The notes under the pieces were generated by a model. It saw only the letters and a list, made by a program, of their open reading frames with translations. It ran no database searches and was not told the origin of the DNA. Below, in pieces: positions 1-7,089 of a DNA stretch of 64,000 bases (the stretch's first letter is position 1; every line of letters starts with the position of its first letter). The DNA comes from Costertonia aggregata (GTDB taxonomy: Bacteria; Bacteroidota; Bacteroidia; Flavobacteriales; Flavobacteriaceae). The position numbers and the translations under genes were made by a program. The stretch is from contig NZ_CP058595.1 of assembly GCF_013402795.1 (NCBI RefSeq), positions 3,326,001-3,390,000 on the forward strand, written 5' to 3'.

Positions 1-1834
1 GCCGGGGCATGCCATTAGTGTCCAAAAAAGGTTGATTGTTCTCATCCAAAAAAGTATCGTAGAACTGTTCGAACGAGGGTGCATAACCATAACTGATCTG
101 CGGCCGCATTACATGCCGTATAGCCTGTATCTTTTTATCTTCCCCAAAATTGAAAGTACCGTATAACGTTGTTCCTATGCTGGCGCTTAAACCATATCGA
201 TTATATCGATCAAAACCATTAATGGTATCGGTTACGATTTCCCGGTTGGTTTCGGGGTCAAATTCACGTTCAAATGTGTTCAAGGTCCAAACATCCTCAT
301 AATTTCCTCCCACGGTCACACTAAAATGCTTGGCTACTTTAAAATTGGTGCTTAATGGTATGGTATGCCTTGCGCCGACCTTGGCATCATCAAACATGCC
401 GGATTTAAAAAAAAGAGAGTCAGTAGTCTGTATTCTGTTTTCCGCCCTCACATTATATTGAAAGTTCACGTTTTGCAAAATTCCTTTTTTTATGCCGTCT
501 CTTTTTGCAAACGGAAAAATACGCTCCACACTACCTTGCAAAGTGGGTAGGGTCATATTTATGACCTCGGTATTGGTATTTTGGTTATGTGTGGCCGTTA
601 CATTAAGGTTTACCGATGGGTATCCTGTAAAGGTCTTGGAGTAGGATATAGATGATGATAGATTGTTGTTTTGCCTATTTGCCGCATTGATTCTGTTGAG
701 TGAATTCTGAAAATATGTGCTACTACCCAGGTTGACTGATGCCGAAAACCGGGAATTTGGATTGTTTTTGGGATCTTGGGAGTGTGATATTTGAATGTTG
801 TAAATAGTACTTCGGGTATAATCATCAAAACCTTTTTGACTGGTTATTAGGTTTTCGTACCTGAAATTTACGTTGCCCCTATATTTGTAACGTTTCATGT
901 AAACGGACTGCGTTCTTATTCCATAACTACCATTGGTGTAAATATCCCCGGTAAGGGTGAGATCGGCATAATCGCCTATGGGTACGTAATACCCTCCATT
1001 TTGTAGAAAGTAACCACGGTTAGGGTCATTGCCAAAAGTGGGCATCAAAACACCGGCGACTCTCCCTGTAGATAGTGGGAAATAGGCAAACGGTAATGCA
1101 ATGGGTGTTGGTATGTCAACGATATACAGGTTGCTGAAACCGGCAATAACTTTTTTCTTGGGTACAAATTTTGCTTTTTTCACCCGTATGTAATAATCGG
1201 GATCAATGGTATCCTTAGAGGTGGTTAGTTTTCCTTCGCTCAGAAAATAAACGGAATCATTTTCTTTTTTGGTGATTTCAGCGTAGACCTTCATGGCATC
1301 ACTGCCCAATTGCCCCAAACCGGCTTGTTGTTCGGTTCTTGAGTTCCAGATAAGTGCCTTTTGAGTATCAAAATTAAAACGAATGGAATCGGGGATTACC
1401 ACATTTTCACCCTGTTTAAAATAGGGGAGTTGGGAATAGTTGCCCAAAGAGTCTTTTATTCGTCCGGCATATACTTCGTTTTTAATATAATCCATTATAA
1501 TGATACCCGCCTTTAGTTCAGTATCTTGATAATAGATTTCAGCTTCGTTATACAGGTATATTTTTTGGTTTTTTTGGCTTAATTTGATGGAATCTTTTGC
1601 CTTGTATTTTATTTTATCGAGTAAAAGTGGCCTTTTTTTGTTCAGCGAATCTATCTCGATAGAATCCGTTACCGTAGTATCTTGTAGTATCGTAGGAGGT
1701 AATAACGGGGCCACTATGGTATCGCCCAACGCTTTTATGGGAAGGGGTTTTATACGGTCTTCTTGAGCGGATAGGCATCCAATGCCACAGAACAGCATTA
1801 ATAGGAAAAGGATATAATGTTTATTTGATTGCAA
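1..1834 (-). CDS. lptD: LPS-assembly outer membrane protein LptD (3' part beyond window edge)
   Basis: About 611 codons are open on the minus strand up to the left edge, so the C-terminal part is missing. LptD is the outer-membrane barrel that inserts lipopolysaccharide at the cell surface. The N-terminus carries a hydrophobic secretion signal ending near LSAQ. It is followed by an OstA/LptA-like beta region with repeated motifs such as YNEAEIYYQDTELKAG and IIIMDY, and then by alternating barrel strands rich in Tyr, Asn and Ser (for example GNVNFRYENL and SVNLGSSTYFQNS). The start is uncertain. No ATG precedes the signal peptide core; a TTG at 1834 gives the sequence LQSNKHYILF. The frame stays open further upstream past an AGGAGA, so a longer non-ATG start is possible. 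The gene is divergent from the amidase at 1967. Confidence 0.88.
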   Translation of the reverse strand, partial: MQSNKHYILFLLMLFCGIGCLSAQEDRIKPLPIKALGDTIVAPLLPPTILQDTTVTDSIEIDSLNKKRPLLLDKIKYKAKDSIKLSQKNQKIYLYNEAEIYYQDTELKAGIIIMDYIKNEVYAGRIKDSLGNYSQLPYFKQGENVVIPDSIRFNFDTQKALIWNSRTEQQAGLGQLGSDAMKVYAEITKKENDSVYFLSEGKLTTSKDTIDPDYYIRVKKAKFVPKKKVIAGFSNLYIVDIPTPIALPFAYFPLSTGRVAGVLMPTFGNDPNRGYFLQNGGYYVPIGDYADLTLTGDIYTNGSYGIRTQSVYMKRYKYRGNVNFRYENLITSQKGFDDYTRSTIYNIQISHSQDPKNNPNSRFSASVNLGSSTYFQNSLNRINAANRQNNNLSSSISYSKTFTGYPSVNLNVTATHNQNTNTEVINMTLPTLQGSVERIFPFAKRDGIKKGILQNVNFQYNVRAENRIQTTDSLFFKSGMFDDAKVGARHTIPLSTNFKVAKHFSVTVGGNYEDVWTLNTFEREFDPETNREIVTDTINGFDRYNRYGLSASIGTTLYGTFNFGEDKKIQAIRHVMRPQISYGYAPSFEQFYDTFLDENNQPFLDTNGMPR

Positions 1835-1966
1835 TGCTTTAAATCCTATTTTTGTGAAGGTTTGGCTCAGTATTTGGAGTTCAAACTTACATATATTTTT
1901 TGTTCTCCTAATAGTACATTACCATAAATTTAACCATAGCGGGAGCATTAAAATAGCAAGAATACT

Positions 1967-3283
1967 ATGACTGTGAAACGTTTTTACCTTATCCCACTTT
2001 TTTTCTTAATCTGCACATTATTTTCTTTTATCAAGAATGATATCGAAGATAATAAACCTTTCGTAGTTGTTCTTGATGCTGGTCATGGGGGGCATGATCC
2101 CGGGAATTTGGGTAACGGTTACCTGGAAAAAAATATTGCCTTGAACATTGTGCTCAAGGTCGGTGAGATATTGGAAAAAGAGAAAAACATAAAAGTAATT
2201 TACACCCGTGACGATGATACTTTCATAGACCTTTACGTTAGGGGGGAAATAGCGAACAAGGCGAATGCCGATTTATTCGTGTCGGTTCACTGTGATTCCC
2301 ACTCCTCCGATGCACATGGGGCAGGTACTTTTGTTCTTGGGCTGCATGCGAACAAGCAGAATTTCGAGATTGCCAAAAAAGAGAACTCCGTTATCTATTT
2401 AGAGGATAATTATCAAGATCGGTATGCCAAATATGACATAAATTCGCCCGAATCGGTCATCGGCCTTACCATAATGCAAGAGGAGTTCTTGGACCAAAGT
2501 ATTTTATTGGCCAAAATGATGCAGGATAACTTTTCGGGTAAATTAAAGCGAACCGATCGTAAAGTCAAGCAAGCGGGTTTTATTGTTCTGCACCAAACCT
2601 TTATGCCCAGTGTACTTGTAGAAACGGGTTTTTTGACCAACAAGGATGAGGGTAGCTATCTAAATTCGAAAAAAGGGCAGTCAGAAATGGGAAATGCTAT
2701 TGCACAAGCTATTTTACAGTACAGGAACGAAGTAAAACCGATGGATGCAATCACAAAAACAGAAACATCCCCTGCATTGGATGGCGAACCCATAATTGAA
2801 AAAAACAATCCAGAGACAGCTACAAAAGAAAACGTAGCGAACAAAATAGAAGAGGCTCCGAAGAAGGAAGCCATGGTAGTGGAAAAAAAGATTGTTGAAG
2901 CGAAAACCGAGACCAAGTCCGAAAAACAAGGATCGATTGCATTAAAGGAGCCCAAAAAAGAGATAGTACAAGAGAAAAAACCTGTTGATAATACTGCTGT
3001 AATAAACAAAGACGCATCCCATATCGTATTCAAGGTACAAATTTTGGCAAGTTCAAAGAACATCAGCCTAATTCCTGAAAATTTTAAGGGACTCAATACC
3101 TTGACCAAAGAGCCATTTAAAAACTTATACCGGTACATGTATGGTGATACAGGTTCCTATTCACAGGCCAAACTATTAAAATCCAATGCCGATGCCAAAG
3201 GATACACGTCATCATATGTTGTATCATACAAAGACGGGGTTCGTATACCTATTAAGGAAGCACTAAAATACGTATCCGAATAA
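1967..3283 (+). CDS. N-acetylmuramoyl-L-alanine amidase (AmiC type) with C-terminal SPOR-like domain
   Basis: This is a zinc amidase of the Amidase_3 family, which cleaves the amide bond between MurNAc and the peptide stem during cell separation and wall turnover. A hydrophobic N-terminal segment (residues 5-22) would export or anchor it. Zinc ligands are visible as His40 in DAGHGGHDPG, Glu54 in YLEKNI and His108 in SVHCDS. The catalytic Glu lies in LVETGFLTN near residue 218. Residues about 260-345 form a Lys/Glu-rich low-complexity linker. Residues about 350-438 (HIVFKVQILASS onward) resemble a SPOR peptidoglycan-binding fold. The gene is divergent from lptD and followed 55 bases later by the MCE gene, so both neighbours are envelope genes. 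Confidence 0.9.
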   Translation: MTVKRFYLIPLFFLICTLFSFIKNDIEDNKPFVVVLDAGHGGHDPGNLGNGYLEKNIALNIVLKVGEILEKEKNIKVIYTRDDDTFIDLYVRGEIANKANADLFVSVHCDSHSSDAHGAGTFVLGLHANKQNFEIAKKENSVIYLEDNYQDRYAKYDINSPESVIGLTIMQEEFLDQSILLAKMMQDNFSGKLKRTDRKVKQAGFIVLHQTFMPSVLVETGFLTNKDEGSYLNSKKGQSEMGNAIAQAILQYRNEVKPMDAITKTETSPALDGEPIIEKNNPETATKENVANKIEEAPKKEAMVVEKKIVEAKTETKSEKQGSIALKEPKKEIVQEKKPVDNTAVINKDASHIVFKVQILASSKNISLIPENFKGLNTLTKEPFKNLYRYMYGDTGSYSQAKLLKSNADAKGYTSSYVVSYKDGVRIPIKEALKYVSE

Positions 3284-3338
3284 TAACCGCCTTCTAAAAA
3301 TTATTTCTAATTTTGTTAGGCATCAAAAAAACATCTTT

Positions 3339-4304
3339 TTGAAACTATCCAGAGAAATCAAAACAGGTATTATCGTTATTGGGGGCATACTTCTCTTTAT
3401 TATGGGGTATAGCTATTTAAAGGCATCACCACTTTTTGATGATAGCAAGACCTTTTATGCGGTATACAAAAATGTTGGTGGTCTGCAGCCGGGTACCCAA
3501 GTAACCATCAATGGGCTTACCGTAGGCAAGGTACAGGATATCAAGTTTAAGGATAGGTCGGGAAGTTTGGTCGTAACCTTTTCCGTAAACAACAGTTTGG
3601 AGTTTTCCAAGAACAGTAGGGCAGAGTTGTACGATACAGGTATAATCGGTGGTAAGGGTATACAGATAAGACCTGCTTTTGATGGGTCTAGAATGGCTAA
3701 AACAGGAGATACGCTAGCAACCGATACACGCCCCGGTCTAACAGAGCTGGTACAACAAAAATTAACTCCGTTACAGCTAAAGGTCGAGGATGCCGTTTCG
3801 AATGCAGATTCTCTTTTGATCAACGTAAACGAAATTTTGGATGATGATACCAAAAGGGAATTGCGTGAAAGTATAAAAGGGCTTAATTTGCTGGTCAGGA
3901 GTTTTCAACAGAGCGCCAATGGTTTAAATACATTGCTAAACGATAACAAAGAGCAGTTGGACGGGTCTATCCAAAATATTGGGAAGATTACCGAAAATTT
4001 TGCCAAACTATCAGATTCACTGAACAATATGCAACTTGGTAAGACCATGAAGGGCTTACAATCTACGATAGCGAGCCTAGATATGCTTTTGGGTAAAATA
4101 GAAAAGGGAGAGGGCTCTTTGGGTAAATTGGCCAATAACGAAGAATTATATGATAATTTGTCCAACGCCTCGCGCGAATTGGATTTGTTGCTTCAAGATT
4201 TTAGGCTCAATCCCAAACGGTACGTAAATGTATCGGTATTTGGTAAAAAACAGAAAGACTATACGTTGCCAGAGGAAGATCCGGCAGAAAAAATCGAGAA
4301 TTAG
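3339..4304 (+). CDS. MCE/MlaD-family lipid transport protein
   Basis: The protein is an MlaD-like substrate-binding subunit of MCE systems, which move phospholipids between envelope membranes. One membrane anchor (residues about 10-27) is followed by the MCE domain (about 38-115), with the family's GLQPGTQVTINGLTVGKVQDI segment spanning its start. The rest is helical, with heptad-like stretches such as LLINVNEILDDDTKRELRES, and probably forms a coiled-coil tube. It starts with TTG at 3339: the next codons read KLSREIKTG, which match the usual family N-terminus, and no ATG lies nearby upstream. The length of 321 residues is normal for Bacteroidota. The next gene starts three bases after the stop, so the two are probably cotranscribed. 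Confidence 0.9.
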   Translation: MKLSREIKTGIIVIGGILLFIMGYSYLKASPLFDDSKTFYAVYKNVGGLQPGTQVTINGLTVGKVQDIKFKDRSGSLVVTFSVNNSLEFSKNSRAELYDTGIIGGKGIQIRPAFDGSRMAKTGDTLATDTRPGLTELVQQKLTPLQLKVEDAVSNADSLLINVNEILDDDTKRELRESIKGLNLLVRSFQQSANGLNTLLNDNKEQLDGSIQNIGKITENFAKLSDSLNNMQLGKTMKGLQSTIASLDMLLGKIEKGEGSLGKLANNEELYDNLSNASRELDLLLQDFRLNPKRYVNVSVFGKKQKDYTLPEEDPAEKIEN

Positions 4305-4307
4305 AAT

Positions 4308-5636
4308 ATGCAGTATCTCCCCAATATTTTATTTGTTATCGCTTTGGTTTTGGGTATTGGTTTTTTTGCCAAAAATGTAAAACGCCTGTCCAGAAATATT
4401 AAATTGGGCAGAGATGTAGATGTAAGTGATAACAAACCGCAACGTTGGAAAAATATGGCGAAAATCGCTTTAGGTCAAACCAAAATGGTGGTACGGCCCA
4501 TTGCCGGTTTTCTACATATTATCGTGTATGTGGGTTTTGTAATTATAAATATCGAGGTTCTTGAAATCATATTGGATGGTATTTTGGGAACTCATAGGGT
4601 TTTCGCCCCATTGGGTGCGTTGTACGATTTTCTAATAGCATCTTTTGAAGTTTTAGCCTTTTTGGTCATAGTGGCCGTTGTCATTTTTTGGTTACGTAGA
4701 AATGTGATCAAGTTGCAGCGTTTTTTAAAACCCGAAATGAAAGGATGGCCCAAAAAAGACGGTAATCTTATTCTTTATATAGAATTGGTTCTCATGTTCT
4801 TGTTTTTGACCATGAATGCGGCAGACTATCAATTGCAACAATTGAATGTAGCCCATTATACCAAAGCGGGAATGTTTCCTGTAAGTCAGTTTATTGCGCC
4901 GCTATTTGAAGGACTGTCCACCTCTACCCTGATATTGATTGAAAGAACAGCTTGGTGGTTGCACATATTGGGTATATTGGCTTTCTTGAATTATCTGTAT
5001 TATTCTAAACATCTTCATATTTTATTGGCTTTTCCCAACACCTACTATGGTAGCTTGCGGCCCCAAGGTCAATTTGATAATTTGGAATCCGTTACCAACG
5101 AAGTAAAGTTAATGATGGATCCGGATGCGGACCCCTTTGCTGCACCGGTGGAAGATGATGCGGGCGAACCTGAAAAGTTTGGAGCATCCGATGTATCCGA
5201 TTTAAATTGGGTACAATTGCTAAATGCCTATACGTGTACCGAGTGTGGACGCTGTACGAGTGAATGTCCTGCCAATCAAACGGGCAAAAAACTGTCTCCA
5301 AGAAAAATAATGATGGATACCCGGGACAGGTTAGAGGAAGTAGGAAAAAATATAGATGCCAATAAAGGGAAATTCACAGATGACGGTAAACAGTTATTGA
5401 ACGATTATATTACTCCAGAGGAATTATGGGCCTGTACATCCTGTAATGCTTGTGTAGAAGCTTGCCCCGTAAGTATTGACCCTTTATCGATAATCATGGA
5501 CATGCGAAGGTATTTGGTCATGGAACAATCCGCTGCCCCGACCGATTTGAACAATATGATGGGCAATATTGAAAACAATGGAGCTCCATGGCCTTTTAAT
5601 CAGATGGACAGACTTAATTGGGTAGAAGAAAATTGA
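4308..5636 (+). CDS. Membrane Fe-S oxidoreductase with two [4Fe-4S] clusters
   Basis: The first 260 residues contain about five hydrophobic helices resembling the membrane part of nitrate-reductase gamma/HdrE-like electron carriers. The last third carries two ferredoxin-type motifs, CTECGRCTSECP near residue 309 and CTSCNACVEACP near residue 377, each with the four cysteines of a [4Fe-4S] cluster. Proteins of this build pass electrons between membrane quinones and soluble partners. The downstream gene begins one base after the stop and encodes an HdrB-like protein, the usual partner in Flavobacteriia. The physiological donor and acceptor cannot be read from the sequence. I give no symbol because the family has no agreed name. 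Confidence 0.88.
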   Translation: MQYLPNILFVIALVLGIGFFAKNVKRLSRNIKLGRDVDVSDNKPQRWKNMAKIALGQTKMVVRPIAGFLHIIVYVGFVIINIEVLEIILDGILGTHRVFAPLGALYDFLIASFEVLAFLVIVAVVIFWLRRNVIKLQRFLKPEMKGWPKKDGNLILYIELVLMFLFLTMNAADYQLQQLNVAHYTKAGMFPVSQFIAPLFEGLSTSTLILIERTAWWLHILGILAFLNYLYYSKHLHILLAFPNTYYGSLRPQGQFDNLESVTNEVKLMMDPDADPFAAPVEDDAGEPEKFGASDVSDLNWVQLLNAYTCTECGRCTSECPANQTGKKLSPRKIMMDTRDRLEEVGKNIDANKGKFTDDGKQLLNDYITPEELWACTSCNACVEACPVSIDPLSIIMDMRRYLVMEQSAAPTDLNNMMGNIENNGAPWPFNQMDRLNWVEEN

Positions 5637-5637
5637 T

Positions 5638-6429
5638 ATGAGCAACGAGATTAAAGTACCTACAATGGCCGAGCTTTCAGCGGCAGGACAACAGCCTGAG
5701 GTTTTATTTTGGGTGGGCTGTGCCGGAAGCTTTGACGATAGGGCCAAAAAAATTACCAAAGCCTTCGTAAAGTTATTGAACAAAGCCAATGTAAATTTTG
5801 CCGTTTTGGGTACCGAGGAAAGCTGTACGGGCGACCCTGCGAAACGTGCGGGGAACGAATTTTTATTTCAAATGCAGGCGGTTACCAATATCGAAGTCAT
5901 GAACGCCTATGAAATAAAAAAGGTCGTTACCGCTTGCCCGCATTGCTTCAATACCATAAAAAACGAATATCCCGGTTTGGGCGGTAATTACGAAGTGGTT
6001 CACCACACCCAATTTTTAAAACAATTATTGGAGGAGGGAAAAATATCGGTAGAAGGCGGTAAATTCAAAGGAAAACGCATTACGTTTCACGACCCTTGCT
6101 ATTTAGGCCGTGCCAACAATGTATATGAGGCACCCAGGGATTTGATCCGCAAGTTGGATGCCGAACTGGTCGAGATGAAAAGTTGCAAGAGTAGGGGACT
6201 TTGTTGCGGCGCCGGTGGTGCCCAGATGTTCAAGGAACCTGAAAAAGGCAATAAAGATGTCAACATTGAGCGCACAGAGCAAGCACTGGAAACTCAGCCC
6301 GAAATTATCGCTGCGGGCTGTCCCTTTTGTAATACGATGATGACAGATGGGGTAAAAAACAAAGAAAAGGAAGCCAGTATTGCAGTCATGGATATTGCGG
6401 AGCTCATTGCCACTGCCGAGGATTTATAA
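5638..6429 (+). CDS. (Fe-S)-binding protein with CCG domains (HdrB/LutA-like)
   Basis: The protein has two cysteine-rich CCG repeats typical of heterodisulfide reductase subunit B and lactate-utilisation LutA. The visible pieces are WVGCAGSFDDR, SCTGDPAKR, CPHCFNT, HDPCYLGRAN, CCGAGG and AAGCPFCNTM. These cysteines normally hold an iron-sulfur cluster used for two-electron chemistry or electron transfer. No signal peptide or membrane helix is present, so it should be cytoplasmic and dock on the membrane protein encoded just upstream (one-base gap). The length of 263 residues is normal for this subfamily. The redox substrate is unknown. Confidence 0.88.
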   Translation: MSNEIKVPTMAELSAAGQQPEVLFWVGCAGSFDDRAKKITKAFVKLLNKANVNFAVLGTEESCTGDPAKRAGNEFLFQMQAVTNIEVMNAYEIKKVVTACPHCFNTIKNEYPGLGGNYEVVHHTQFLKQLLEEGKISVEGGKFKGKRITFHDPCYLGRANNVYEAPRDLIRKLDAELVEMKSCKSRGLCCGAGGAQMFKEPEKGNKDVNIERTEQALETQPEIIAAGCPFCNTMMTDGVKNKEKEASIAVMDIAELIATAEDL

Positions 6430-6504
6430 GTTTTTTTGCCTTAAAATAAACATCACGTATTTTTTCACAATGTTGTTTTTGAATTTGATATTTGAATTTT
6501 AACT

Positions 6505-6987
6505 ATGTTAGTAGATTTCAACGACCTTCCCGAAACTTCAAGAATTTGGATATACCAAGCCAACCGTAGTTTTACCAAAGATGAATTGCAAGAGGTTTCT
6601 GCGGCCCTTGATGATTTTTTGACTCATTGGACTGCACACGGGAGCAATTTGAAAGCTGGTTATGAAATACGATATAATCGGTTCATAGTCTTGGGATTGG
6701 ACCAATCTATGGCTTCCGCTTCCGGTTGCTCCATTGACGCTTCGGTACATTTCATTCAATCTTTGGAGAAAAAATACGCTATCGATTTGTTGGATAAAAT
6801 GAACGTATCTTACAAACAGGGCGAATACATCGCATATAAACCATTGAGCGATTTCAAAAAAATGGCCAAGCAAAAGGCAGTTTCTTCAAACACTATCGTT
6901 TTTAATAATCTGGTTACCAATAAGCTAGAGTATTTGGAACATTGGGAAGTACCCGCTTCCGAGAGTTGGCACGCCCGTTTCATGTGA
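6505..6987 (+). CDS. Small Bacteroidota-specific protein, often labelled ABC transporter ATPase
   Basis: This soluble 160-residue protein belongs to a family that, as I recall, is common in Bacteroidota and is usually labelled ABC transporter ATPase. No Walker A (GxxxxGKS/T), Walker B or LSGGQ signature is present, so that name is not supported by the sequence. Visible features are an N-terminal RIWIYQANRSF segment, a WTAHG motif, a segment GLDQSMASASGCSIDASVHF resembling a conserved core, and a C-terminal W-rich end. The gene stands alone between the Fe-S pair and the GH3 fusion, with 75 bases upstream. I do not assign a function. Confidence 0.75.
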   Translation: MLVDFNDLPETSRIWIYQANRSFTKDELQEVSAALDDFLTHWTAHGSNLKAGYEIRYNRFIVLGLDQSMASASGCSIDASVHFIQSLEKKYAIDLLDKMNVSYKQGEYIAYKPLSDFKKMAKQKAVSSNTIVFNNLVTNKLEYLEHWEVPASESWHARFM

Positions 6988-7089
6988 TTCTGGTACAACT
7001 TTTGCCATAAAACCCTATATATACATTGTCCTAATCGATGAAATGCAATAATTTGTAAGCTTTTTAGTTAGTACGATATATAACTTTCT

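Noticed and set aside
2656-3138. 160-residue open frame on the minus strand inside the amidase gene
   Set aside because: It lies antisense to the Lys/Glu-rich linker, whose codons read as a Phe/Leu-rich shadow; no start context or homology is visible.
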